From Liopterus haemorrhoidalis (Eukaryota; Arthropoda; Insecta; Coleoptera; Dytiscidae): a DNA stretch of 64,000 nt. The stretch is from NCBI GenBank assembly GCA_963971575.1, contig OZ020613.1:43762239-43826238 (forward strand), written 5' to 3'. Position 1 is the stretch's first letter. Every line of letters starts with the position of its first letter. The notes beneath the pieces were generated by a model that did no database searches, was not told the DNA's origin, and worked only from the letters and a program-made list of their open reading frames with translations. The position numbers and the translations under genes were made by a program. Below are positions 23,096 through 33,599 of the stretch, piece after piece.

Positions 23096-24203
23096 TCGAC
23101 CCTGACGTTTTCTCTCGTCTGCTTCCTTGACTTTCAGGATGTCAGTCATCATCCGCCGCACTGTCTCCCAGCTCTCCCTGGACTTCACCATCACTTGCAG
23201 AAGATTGTCCGGTGTCAGGAACTCGTCGACGGCAGCCGTCGCTCTTGTCCTTTCTCCGTCCCATCTTCCGCATGCGAAAAGCGTATGTTTTGCAGTGTCT
23301 ACGACTCCGCAGTATACGCATGTGTCCTATTGATCTTTACCGATACATTTAGTGAACACTCTAAGGGATCCGTGTGCTGTAAGCGCCTGTGTAACATAGT
23401 AGTCGATGACCCTATGCTTACAGGCCAGCCATTCCTGGATGTTCGGAATGATCCTTTTGGCCCACTGCCCCTTCTCGGTATTGCACTTCCACTCGTCCTG
23501 CCATCTCTGGATCGAACGAGCTCTGGCCGCGACTCGAACTTCCTTTCCCCCGCCTTCCTCGTAATCCTCCGTTCCCTCCATTGCCTGAAGGTTTAACGGA
23601 AGTACACCGGTGACTACATGTAGGGCGACGGTAGAAACGGTTCGGTAGACCGATGCCATCCCTAAAAGGGCCCTGCGTTGGGACCTCTCCAGTATCTTGC
23701 AATGCTTTTCATACCGGAGAGTGGCACTCCATATCGGAGCTCCATATAGGAGAATGGAGTGCACTGTCCCTAGCAACACTCTCCTTTTGGCCCAGTTAGG
23801 GCCTTCCACGTTTGGCATCAGTCTTCTAAGGCTGCCAGCTCTCCCCTCGGCCTTAGCCGCAGAGAACCTCACGTGCTGCGCGAAAGAACCGTTAGCACCA
23901 AATGTCACCCCAAGGTATCTGATGTGGGGCTTAGGTGTAATAGTTCGATCCCCTAACTTAAATTTTACGCCATTCCTCTTGCGCTTTCCTTTCAGTACCA
24001 CAGCCTCCGTTTTTTTCGGGGGCTAACTGAAGCTTGTGTGCGTCCATCCAGGCATTGATCCTCCAGAAGTTGACGTTGACGCAATAGGTCAGCTCTTCCT
24101 CATTTCTCGCCTTCGTATCAATGCCAGGTCGTTCGCAAATCCTATGCACTTCGAGTCGCCCAGTAGCTGGAGATTGCGCACTTCGTTGTACAGAATGTTC
24201 CAC
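23096..24203 (-). pseudogene. R1-like RT catalytic region, thumb and zinc knuckle
   Basis: The minus strand reads through GDSKCIGFANDLALI, where the RT box has N instead of the first D of F-A-D-D. It continues with RYLGVTFGANGSF, LLYGAPIWS and a helical tail (23327-24001). After a TGA near 23330 a knuckle follows (CVYCGVVDTAKHTLFACGRW) with a C-terminal helix ending near 23096. RT would copy LINE RNA at the nick, but the altered box, the stop and the frameshift around 24000 argue that it is dead. Confidence 0.8.
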
Positions 24204-24525
24204 AGCGTAGGTCCAAGGACTGAACCCTGCGGGACTCCTGCTGTTGCCCTCAGTACTCTGGCGTCCTTACTCTTGTACGGACGTGCCTATCGCAGAGGTA
24301 GTCCGCCAGAATAGCCCGCAGATAGTGCGGAATCTCCATCTTCCTGAATTCCTCGAGAATAAGCGCCCAGCTAGCCGTGTTGAAGGCATTCCTTACGTCT
24401 AAACTGATCAGGACATGCCATTTGGCTGTGCTGCTCAGAGGGGTGTCGTAGACCTCCCTAAGAGCCTGGTTCGTCGACCTGTTCTGACGAAATCCAAACT
24501 GCTAGGGACTCAGAAGCGCCCTGCC

Positions 24526-24975
24526 TTAAATTTCCTTTTCCAGCCTTTTCTGAAGAAGGGCTTCATACACATTTGAAAGGGAGTTCAAAAGGCATATGGG
24601 CCGATACGACCCAGGCTCATCGGGGTTCCTTCCTGACTTCTTGATCAGGACCGTAGAAGCTGTCTCCCAGGCCGCTGGAAACTTAAGCTTGCGCAGTAGC
24701 GCGTTACACATTCCCAGCATCCATTCCCCTTATTCCTCCAGGGCAATCTTAATTGCTTCCATGGGTAATCCGTCCGGACCAGGAGCCTTCTTGTTCTTCC
24801 TGCTCTTTACCGCAGTCTCGAGTACTTCCATCGTGACGGGTGCTGCTGCTTCCGTTGCCGGGGGGGGAGGGGGTTTAGCCTGTTCCTCTCTCCTCTGCGG
24901 GAACAGGTGGCTCAGGATTTCGAGTTTTCTATCCTCGGTCAAATCAACAGGCCTTAAAGGTAGGCAGTACCCCAT
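24526..24975 (-). pseudogene. R1-like RT N-terminal region
   Basis: Two minus-strand frames give KNKKAPGPDGLPMEAIKIAL (the AxGPDG motif at the RT start) and then STVLIKKSGRNPDEPGSYRP followed by ICLLNSL. They are separated by a stop near 24730. They join in order with the endonuclease upstream and the catalytic region downstream. Confidence 0.85.
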
Positions 24976-25082
24976 ACGTCCTCGTCCACTATCAGTAAGA
25001 GCTCGCGCCAGTGCCTTCTCTTTGCCTCCTCGATCACCTTCCTGAGTGATCTACGCGAGAGTTTGTACTCTCGCTCCAGATG

Positions 25083-25640
25083 CTATAGATCCACTTCATT
25101 CTGGCTAGCTCGTGCTCTCGTGAGTATCCTCCTCGCTCTCGTACTCAGGGCTCTGAGTTGGCTGATGTTCTCGTCCCACCAGTAGGGCATAAGTTTACGG
25201 CTGTTCGGAGCCAATGTGACACTGTCTCTGTAAGCCTCCGCTAATGCCTTGGCGCTGTCGGTGTGTGAACTCCTCTGCTCTTCCGTCATTGAGTTCACTA
25301 TCAGCGCCAGTGAGGACTTAAACACACTCCAATCCGTCACTATTCTTCTCGGGTCGACCTGCCGCCTGGCCCCTGATCCGTCTACTACCTCGTAACGGAT
25401 GTAGCGGTGCAGGGCAAGGTTCAGTTCTAGGACTCTCCAATTTGTCACGCTCCTTGCTAGTCCTTGGGTTGTAAATGTCACGTCTATGAAGGAACGGCTC
25501 GTTCCTCTCACGAACGTAGGAATTCCTCCACAATTGTGACCCACCAAGTGTAGCACGGCAGCCCACTCCGTCCAAACTTCTCCTCTCGCGTCCGTTACCG
25601 GAGAACCCCCCTGTAAGTACAAATCGGTGTTGGATGTCAC
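25083..25640 (-). pseudogene. R1-like endonuclease C-terminus and linker
   Basis: A 185-codon frame. GGSPVTDARGEVW and RGTSRSFIDVTF are the last motifs of an AP-type LINE endonuclease, including the S-x-I-D segment. WWDENISQLRALSTRARRIL is the linker before the RT. The N-terminal catalytic half of the endonuclease is missing because the insertion is 5'-truncated. Confidence 0.85.
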
Positions 25641-25844
25641 TGGGACATCGAGTGTTTAAAATTGCTTACATGTTTAGGATGTTTACTAAAAAAAATCATT
25701 TAAAAAATATCTTTTTATATTTAACAGATTAAATAGATATCATAGAATCAGTAACTGTCAAATAATAAATTTTTTCTAACTTTATTATTAATATTTAATA
25801 GCTTCCACAAAACAATTGTATGTATCTTTGTCTAATGTATATAA

Positions 25845-25848
<4 letters not shown>

Positions 25849-25886
<38 letters not shown>
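25849..25886. repeat. (TA)n microsatellite
   Basis: An uninterrupted TA run of about 18-19 units. Confidence 0.9.
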
Positions 25887-25888
<2 letters not shown>

Positions 25889-25943
25889 CTTATAAAAACT
25901 TTATTTGGTAAGAAATAATTATAAATATTTAAATACATTAATA

Positions 25944-26471
25944 CAGTCGATTCCGCTTAATCAGGACACCGGTTAATCGGGACAGCCGCTTATTAGGGAC
26001 AAATTCTAAAGAACGGAAACAAAACTGAGGAAATATCGTAAATTTACTTCGCTTTTTCGGGACAATATTCCTTTTAATCGGGACACTAATCGTGTGAATT
26101 CCCGTGGCGCCGGGAATTCATGTTGGAGTGGGGATTCACTTTGACATCATTATGTATAAGCGTGGTTTTTGTGGTCGAGTTAACGTAAATTTAGTGTAGT
26201 GACTCACTGATATAACCCTTACCGGGATACCAAGAAAGGATTTGACACATTTGAAAGCATTTGATGTATTACGTATATAATTTTTTAATATGTATACATA
26301 CCTACGAATAGTTTTGTGAGTTGTTTTATTTTTCTGCAATTTATCAAATAAAATACTTATCAAAAAACACAAATCCGGTAATTTTTGTGGAACTTCGAAT
26401 AATTGGGCCAGCCGCTTAATCGGGACAAAATGTACTAGTCCCGATGTGTCCCGATTAAACGGAATCGACTG
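25944..26471. mobile_element. Pogo/Tc1-like MITE
   Basis: A 528-bp element flanked by TA. The ends are inverted repeats, CAGTCGATTCCGCTTAATCA and, on the other strand, CAGTCGATTCCGTTTAATCG. The terminal sequence extends inward as GGGACA-type motifs repeated several times (for example 25978 and 26419). No transposase is encoded. CAGT ends with TA duplication fit Tc1/mariner/pogo MITEs. Confidence 0.88.
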
Positions 26472-26689
26472 TATATACTTATAGTATTTTTTTTTTTTTA
26501 TTTACAGAGGCTGTTAGGTACTTTATTCCTACTTCAGATATTATAGATATACCATTTTGCAAAGTTTCAACTTTTATCGAATACCTGAGACAAATCGTTC
26601 ACCAGCTCTTGCACTATTATGTCGTAATTAAAAGATTAAGAATTAAAAATGTGCGCTCCCTAGTAATCAATAGAGAGCGAACAGTTCTA

Positions 26690-27075
26690 GTTCCTGGTCT
26701 CTTAATTACGAGTTAATGAGTAAGGACTAGAGGAATTTATGGATGATGAACATATATTTAAAAATGTAATATAGGCTATATGTTAATCATATAGATCCCT
26801 ATTTTAGATGTACTTCATTAATCCTGGATAATTAGCTTTTTGATTGGCATTTGCTTATCTATGTCCAGTCTGTGATAATGAGACTTTGGACGTAGATATG
26901 GAAATGTTAATTAAAAGGCTAATTATCCAAGATTTATGAACGTACTTTGGAAATTTAAAAAGGGTTCTATTTGATTAACATATAGCCCATATTTTATTTT
27001 AATATTACGTCCATGGGCTATAAATCCTTTCGGCCCTTAAATAATGAGTTAATATATATATGTTCGTAAATATAA
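26690..27075. repeat. Fold-back element with about 180-bp arms
   Basis: A large imperfect inverted repeat centred near 26880. GGATAATTAGC (26824) pairs with GCTAATTATCC (26919), and GGCTATATGTTAATCA (26773) pairs with TGATTAACATATAGCC (26973). Weaker pairing continues out to the ATGAG blocks. Arms of about 180 bp with a small loop are typical of fold-back MITEs. No coding is seen and the target duplication is not clear. Confidence 0.7.
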
Positions 27076-27658
27076 TATTTCAATTAATTAATTTGTTTTT
27101 GGTTCCTAGTAATTATTTATTCTGAATGAGTTGTAAACGGGACACGAAACCTATTACAAACCTATTTTGGTAAGAAAATTTATAAATATGTACTTCGTAA
27201 AAAATTACTTGCCCAAAAAAGTTTGCAAATAACTATTTCATATTTAAAATAAATTGTTCCTTTCAAAGAAAAGCCGCCATATTTAAATAGTACAGTTGAT
27301 AACTAAGATTCCTACCTTACCAAAAGCCGCCAAATTTAAATAAATGGAACAGTTGGTAACATAGTTTCCTAACTTGCCAGAGATAATGTTTACCCCCTCC
27401 ACTTATTTCTTGTATGTATTATCAGAGATAATGATTACTCCCACCACTTATTTCTTGTTCGTCAGATTAAGAACGAACATACGTTTGCTCCACAAAAGCG
27501 TGCATTTTACAGCCTATGGGAGTAATATTTTTTGTCATTTTGGAGGTTACAACGTGTGGTTGTTGACACCTTTTTTTACATCCTTGGTACCTATTTGTGC
27601 TATTAGGGTATTTTTATTAACATATGTCGCCAACATTATTTGTTTACATTTTTCTCAA
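27076..27658. other. Unclassified sequence before unit 2
   Basis: A+T-rich DNA with a duplicated segment: GCCGCCA-ATTTAAATA occurs near 27275 and 27325, and CAGAGATAATG near 27379 and 27424. The similarity to position 1 of the window starts at about 27659. Confidence 0.4.
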
Positions 27659-27949
27659 ATAAATCGTTGCCTCCCGAATATTAAGATACAAGAATACCAA
27701 CCATTACGTATGACCGGAATTTTCTTCTTTAAATGTTTATATTTGACCGGACTGAACAACTTTTTTCTGTTTTTTTCAGGGAAAAATTGAAATGTAAATC
27801 GGGAATTTTCATTTTCATCATCTGACAACATAGAAATCAGCACGGACAGCTACGTGCATGTTATACCTACCATGATACTACCACTTGGTTACAAGAGTCG
27901 CTTTACTTGTTTGGTAATAAGAAAAAGTTGGAAGTGCTTTGTTTCAGCA

Positions 27950-28070
27950 ATGGATGTGAACAATACGATAGACGGTGATATTATTAAAAAAGAAATTATT
28001 AATACTGAATATACTGGTAAATATGAGATGAAGGAGGCTATAATAGAACAGACGGTCAAACGGGAGAATG
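27950..28070 (+). CDS. C2H2 zinc-finger gene 2, coding exon 1
   Basis: A 121-bp exon nearly identical to 296-416 (MDVNNTIDGDIIKKEI), with a GTTAGT donor at 28071. The I-K-K-E motif is kept. The intron that follows contains a young MITE. Confidence 0.75.
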
Positions 28071-28129
28071 GTTAGTAACCTATGTACGTGTAGAAATAAG
28101 CAGCATCTTTTCTTCACTACAAATTTATA

Positions 28130-28452
28130 CATAGTCCGTTCAAAGGTGAGATGCAGTATTGCTCTTATGGCAAATGGGAGCGGTGTTACCAAATGTTGTA
28201 AAAGTGTCAAATGTGTCAATTATAATAATATGAAAACTCGAAATGATTTACAAAAATCAACTCTTATAAAACTCAACAAAAACAAATGACCATTTGTAGA
28301 ATACTGCGTCTTCACAGATCAGCACGTTTTAGAGCCGGCAACGTCGACAAACAAAAAAAGGATAGCGTTATTGTGTACACACATTAGAGAGTATGAAAAA
28401 AAACTACTCCATATGTCCTGTACTGGATACTTACCTTTGAACGGACTATAGT
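28130..28452. mobile_element. Short TIR MITE in intron 1 of gene 2
   Basis: An insert absent from gene 1, where the flanks meet near 470. The ends are inverted repeats, ATAGTCCGTTCAAAGGT at the left and ACCTTTGAACGGACTAT at the right. The target is T/A-rich, with TA most likely duplicated. It encodes no transposase. A lone right-end-like sequence (GGACGGACTATAG) lies at 42548-42560 next to gene 3. Confidence 0.82.
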
Positions 28453-28772
28453 TAAATGTACACTTTGCATGTTATACAGTCATCGTCAGTAAACATACTG
28501 TTTATTGATGATGAATGCATCGCATTCAAAATGTACATTTAATTAAATCAATTTTTAGTGAAGTAACTGTGCTACTTATTTCTACTTTCACGTTTAACAA
28601 TTAACCACCATAGAATCTTACAGTTTAACAAATAACTTAGACTTAATATTGTTATTCATTTTCAGTTTATTTCCGACAAATTTCTGTAATGTGCGATTAA
28701 TGAACACCTTAAATGATATATGTTTAGAGTGAGCAATTAGGTAACATTTAGTTTTTTTTTTGTTTATTGCAG

Positions 28773-28904
28773 GAATCAAAGATAACGTTATCAATGATAT
28801 ATACCACAAAAATACAAACATAGATGAGATTTACATCAAGCCCGAACCTGTGCACAAAAGTGAGTTTGAAGAAGAACTGGAAAGTGCAACTGTCAAAAAC
28901 ACGG
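28773..28904 (+). CDS. C2H2 zinc-finger gene 2, coding exon 2
   Basis: A 132-bp exon, phase 1/1, equivalent to 833-964. It encodes NIDEIYIKPEPV plus an EFEEELESA tail. The I-K-P-E SUMO-like motif is kept and the acceptor and donor signals are identical. Confidence 0.73.
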
Positions 28905-29269
28905 GTCAGTAGAGCTAGATTAATTGAAAGTTCATTTACATGGGTTAAGTGAACTGTGTAAATGCTCCTTAAATAATAAATCATCAAAAATGATCTTCTG
29001 GAATAAACAATGAATGAAATACAACCGGTTCTACTTTTTGTTCCCTCTATTTCATCGATGCTTAAACTGAGGTCCATGCGTGAAGGCCTTGGGTCCGTGT
29101 GTCGAAAGCTACCGCAATAATACAATGTTGAAAAAAATATAAATTAATTTTAATGACATTTAATTAATTAAATGTAAGTTATATGACTAAATTGGTATAT
29201 AAATAAATCCTCAATGGCCATACAAAAACTATAGTTTATTTATTTGGTTTAAGTGGATCTAGATATTGC

Positions 29270-30480
29270 AGTCTAGTAACTTTTATCGAATTAATGTGGC
29301 ATTCAAATCAAAAAAAGAAATAATAAAAATAAAAATAATATTTTATAGGCAAATCATATTGATAATGTGATTTGGAACCTAAGAAATGAAGCAAGTATCC
29401 TGATGAAGGTTAATTTTAAGTTATTTTTTATAACATATCCCATATTGATTTACTTTTATTATTGGAGTTCAAAATCAAATCATCATTGTAAGATCGTTTA
29501 GAAACTTGCAGTGTTTTTCTGTATATGCTTCTGTGCAACTTATAATATTCTATATTTTTTCTAGTACCTCCTCTGGATAATATATACAATTTTTTTAAAG
29601 TATTTGAAGAGAGTTGAATACCTTTTGTTATCTACGGAGGCTTTATTTTAATATTTTTATATTTAATGTTTTTTTTTTTTTTTTGGAAGTGCAACATTTA
29701 TAAAATAATTAAATAAATCCATAAATTTATCAAATGTTACATTAATGTTGGTATTAATATGAAGAATATTTTTCCATTTCTCGAGGGCTAACATATTATT
29801 AAATATTTTGATTACTACAGTTTATCATTTAACTTGACGTTCTTGAGAGATGTCATTTGCACTAGATGATCTAAGAAACCTGCATTTACAACTTGGGCTA
29901 CATAATTTTTACTATTAACACAAATATTGTCAATGAAGGTTTTTGACGTAGCTGATATTCTAGTCGGTTTATCTATTGTTGCGGTAAGATTAAAACTTGT
30001 TAGTAAGTCTATAAGAGCCTTTTTGATTTTAGTGTTCTAAAGAGAGTCAATATTAAAATCGCCACATAGCATTATATAATTGACTGATTTGATATTAGTA
30101 ATAATTTCTAGACATGTTTCAAATTGCCACAAGAATATTTCAGCGTTAGAATCTGGAGTCCTATAGATAGTTGCAATTATAAAAAGTTCTTCATCTCTTG
30201 TCGGGAAACTAGAAGCATGGCACTCATTTTTCTTGACATAAGTGGTTAATTTCAACAATATCCTGATTAAGTCATTAGACATTTTTAACATACCTCCGTG
30301 TCCATGGTTACTCTTGGATACACTATTCAATATTCATGTATTTTGATAATTGCGTCAGAATGCAGCCAGTGCTTCGAGAAACACAATATCTTTTTCATTC
30401 TCTTACAAGAATGCTTCCACCAATTCTATTTTATTTCTTAGACATTCAGCATTTTGATGGAATACAGTGAGCGATCCTGT
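29270..30480 (-). mobile_element. Degenerate LINE fragment, unit 2 copy
   Basis: The paralogous copy of 1330-2540. The endonuclease part is clearer here: minus-strand frame 30330-30037 has SSFPTRDEELFIIATIYRTP and ends in MLCGDFNIDSL, a hallmark of LINE AP-type endonucleases. Confidence 0.7.
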
Positions 30481-30696
30481 TTTATTTGGATCAATAGCTT
30501 GTTTTTTTTTTTTATTATTTTTTTTTTTTTAATAGTTTTTTTTAAATTTGTTCATTCCTTATAGCGTTTGTATTTTTACCGAACGCCAACATGTATAACG
30601 GAGGTATTATGATCATACTGATTTTGACATTTCAAGATTTCGATGGATCTCCACGAATTGTCCCTACATAACGTTTTGACTATTTTTAGCATGATG

Positions 30697-30752
30697 TCGG
30701 TCGGTCTGTCTGTCTGTGTCTGTCTGTCCGTCCGTCCGTCCGTCCGTCCGTC
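30697..30752. repeat. (GTCT/GTCC)n microsatellite, unit 2 copy
   Basis: Counterpart of 2707-2757 with a different number of GTCT and GTCC units. Confidence 0.85.
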
Positions 30753-30924
30753 TGTGTACACGTGCAGAGCAAATTCGGCTAAAAGGAATTGTAGGGATTC
30801 TTTTACTAGCTTGATGACGTAAATTCCTTGATGTCGTAGACCACCTATAACACAGTCACAATTAATACGGTTATTAATAATAAATTTATTAAATTCTGCC
30901 TTTCGGCTTGAATTCTACATTTTT

Positions 30925-32030
30925 TTTTTTTTTAGTACTTTACACTATTTGTTGCTATATTTTCTTTTTACTTTTTTCCGCTGTTGAGTCTTTGTTGAAT
31001 GAAGGTTCTTCTCTGTGAAATTTCTTTCATCCATGTCCATTATGATCCTCTATCTTTTAAAACAACTCGTTGTCCTCCTCTGGGTCGGACTTTGTCACAA
31101 TTGTGGAGTAGGTGTTCGATGGCTTCCCTTTCTCCCCGACACATCCTGCATACTCTTTCTTCATCTTCTCTCCAGAATTGGTTGTCTATCTCCTCGTTTC
31201 CACATCTAAATCTTGTTACCGTCCGTTTCTTATCTCTATTTCCTTTTTCCATTAGGTATTTGCGTTGTCCAAATTTTGATATATTTCTGCCTTTCTTGGC
31301 CCTGTATGTCTTTCATTTTCTGTACTACTTCGTCAATGACGCTTTGTTGTCTAACTCTCTTCCATCCTACTTCCTTTAGCGAAAGGCCGCAATATTGGTG
31401 CTTGCTTTTCCTTTTCTCTTCCCATCTCGAGAGAGTACTGCATTCTTCCCCTTTTCTTTCCGGTTCTTTCCAGCACTGGTATAGGATCTCTTTCTCCGGA
31501 TACCTTTTTATGTACTCCTCGAACTTTATAGCCCGTCGGGTTGCATCCACCTTTAAGTGGTCAGTTTTAATTTCTTCCGTCACGATGTATGATGGCGTGT
31601 TTGTGTTAAACCCGAGCAACCACCTTATGTACCTTTCTTGCACTGCCTCTGCCTCTAGTTTATCTTGATCCTCACATCCCCAAATCTCGGGCCCGTACAT
31701 CATAATGCTTTTTATTATGCTATTGAACATCATCATTCTTTTCTGGATATAATTTCCGAACTTTCTTTCCTCTATCCCTCAGATTTGAGGTAGAACCAAC
31801 ATCGCTTTTTTTGACAAAGATTTAGTTTGCGCTTCAGGACCCCCTCTGCTTTTTATTACGTATCCCAAATAACGATATTCTTTAACTCTCTCAATATCCA
31901 TTCCTTCCCATGTCCAGTTTTATTCTTTCTCCCTTCCTCCGCCCCTTTTACATACCTTCGACTTCCTTTGATTTAATCTTAGTTTTTTTCTATCCAGATA
32001 TTTTTTAAATGTTTTCAGAAGTGTTCATTT
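30925..32030 (-). mobile_element. 3' part of a LINE, unit 2 copy
   Basis: Counterpart of 9640-10800. A long minus-strand frame (31736-31236) reads MMMFNSIIKSIMMYGPEIWG and then a helical charged region. Frame 31252-31040 has FRCGNEEIDNQFWREDEERV with the C-x2-C knuckle. Stops and frameshifts differ from unit 1, as expected for a dead copy drifting after duplication. Confidence 0.75.
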
Positions 32031-32454
32031 CTTCTTCCTTCCTTCCTTGCCACTATAATTATATCGTCCGCGTAGGCCAGTGTTGTGAATAAATACGGTA
32101 TTTATATTTTATTAAATCCCAGTTAAGGTACCCAGCGACACAATATTTTCTAAGAAGTCCCACGATCTAAAAATTAAGTTATCAAATTAGGTTAGTGAAT
32201 TATTAGTAAGAGAAAACTCAATTTTTAGTTCAATTTCTACTCGATTTGACTTAAAAAAATCTGATCTAAACACATTTATCTGCTTTATAGAATAGGTTTC
32301 GTCAGTTGTTAAGTTAACTGAAATTATATCATATGTTTATGTTGCACTTTATTTCAAGTGAATTTCGACATTGTTTGAATAATGAACATTTTAAACGATT
32401 TATCTTTTACAGGGCGGAACTAGTTTATATTTGACTGTGATTTGTTTACTGCAG

Positions 32455-32580
32455 GAACCGTAGATGAACCCTCAGACAACTTGTACCTCGACAACATAGA
32501 GGAGATTTACATCAAGTCTGAACATGTGGACACCAATGCATTAGAAGATAAATTGGAGAGTGCACCTGTCGAAAACACTG
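32455..32580 (+). CDS. C2H2 zinc-finger gene 2, coding exon 3
   Basis: A 126-bp exon, phase 1/1, matching 11203-11328, with NIEEIYIKSEHV and an I-K-S-E motif. Acceptor TTTACTGCAG, donor GTCAGT. Confidence 0.75.
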
Positions 32581-32621
32581 GTCAGTAGAACCTAATTGAT
32601 ACCTATGTTAACACTGAATGG

Positions 32622-32976
32622 CAGTGGCGGATTAAGCCTTCGCCGGGCCCAACACGGTTTTGATTTACGGGCCCTCAACCTAGGTAGGGTGACCATTTTC
32701 TTAAAAAGGCAATGCGGGACTTACCTCTCAATCCCAAGTGAAAAGCAAAAAAAAAAGGTCCTCACCTGCTAAATCCAACTGAAGAGCAAAAAAAGGTCCT
32801 CACCTCCCAAATCCAAGTGAAGAGCAAAAAAAAGGTCCTCACCTCCCAAATCCAAGTGAAGAGCAAAAAAAAGGGTCCTCACCTCCCAAATCCAAGTGAA
32901 GAGCAAAAAAAGGCCTCACCTCCCAAATCGGGCCCAAGACAATTGTCATTTTTGTCTCTACGAAAGTCCGCCACTG
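32622..32976. mobile_element. hAT-type MITE
   Basis: A 355-bp insert with perfect 10-bp inverted repeats CAGTGGCGGA and TCCGCCACTG, flanked by the 8-bp duplication CTGAATGG (32614-32621 and 32977-32984). Unit 1 carries the single unfilled CTGAATGG at about 11363. An 8-bp duplication with CAGNG ends is typical of hAT. No coding region; its middle is a minisatellite. Confidence 0.95.
32735..32930. repeat. Minisatellite inside the hAT MITE
   Basis: About five copies of a unit of about 39 bp built on CAAATCCAAGTGAAGAGC, an A-run and GGTCCTCACCTCC. The number and length of A residues vary between copies. Confidence 0.88.
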
Positions 32977-33599
32977 CTGAATGGTTCAAATATTTTCGTA
33001 GTGTCTTGCTGAATTGTTCGACAGTTACTTTTCGTAATGTATATTCACATATATTTTGCTGACTATCACTTTTCAGTCTGAGTTTATTACGTAATCCAGA
33101 GTTCTACAGTTGGTCAAACAAAGTGACACTATAAATTGCAGATCATTATGCTCGATGGCCGCAAACAATTGTTTATATTACTTTATTGGTATTATTTAAT
33201 TTTTCTGCGCTACTGTTAGCTCTAACGTACGTAGACCACCATGCCGGACGTGTCTAGAAATGGCAACGTTTAATCGAATGATTGAAATAATCGATTATTT
33301 TGTTTAAGTTGATCGATTAATCATATGACATTTTTGGTTATGCTTAGTTAATAATTAATCGATTAATGTATTATTAATAGATAACTTTATTTTATTTTCA
33401 AGAAATTACTTAGTTGTATTGTTGAAACTCTGGTCGGTAGATGACTTTGCTGTCTATTTTTCAATAAAGTTCCTAGATTACTATGCCTTCAGAACACTAG
33501 TTATCGCCCACCTGGAGAATTAAACTCAACCGCTACTCATTTCTGAACAATATACTGTTATAGTTTGCGTCCAGTCAGTACAAATGCTCACTAGCGGAA

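Larger units (their letters stand above)
21668..25655 (-). mobile_element. R1-like LINE, 5'-truncated, G+C-rich
   Basis: A block of about 4 kb on the minus strand, visibly richer in G+C than anything else here. It contains, in order, the C-terminal part of an AP-type endonuclease, linker, RT, a C-terminal zinc knuckle, and a long 3' UTR of tandem repeats. It ends in a short A-run (plus-strand T-run at 21669-21676). The 5' end near 25655 falls inside the endonuclease. Endonuclease-first order, the SPVTDARG motif and the CVYCGVVDTAKH knuckle fit the R1 group. Several stops and frameshifts make it inactive. It is absent from units 2 and 3. Confidence 0.85.

Noticed and set aside
24596..25045. 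149-codon plus-strand frame
   Set aside because: Antisense to the R1-like RT. High G+C makes long chance frames common there.
25849..25886. (TA)n runs considered as CRISPR-like or origin repeats
   Set aside because: Simple dinucleotide microsatellites in a eukaryotic context, without spacers.
31213..31668. 151-codon plus-strand frame, similar to 9818-10150
   Set aside because: Antisense shadow of the LINE C-terminal region. It recurs only because the LINE copy is duplicated.
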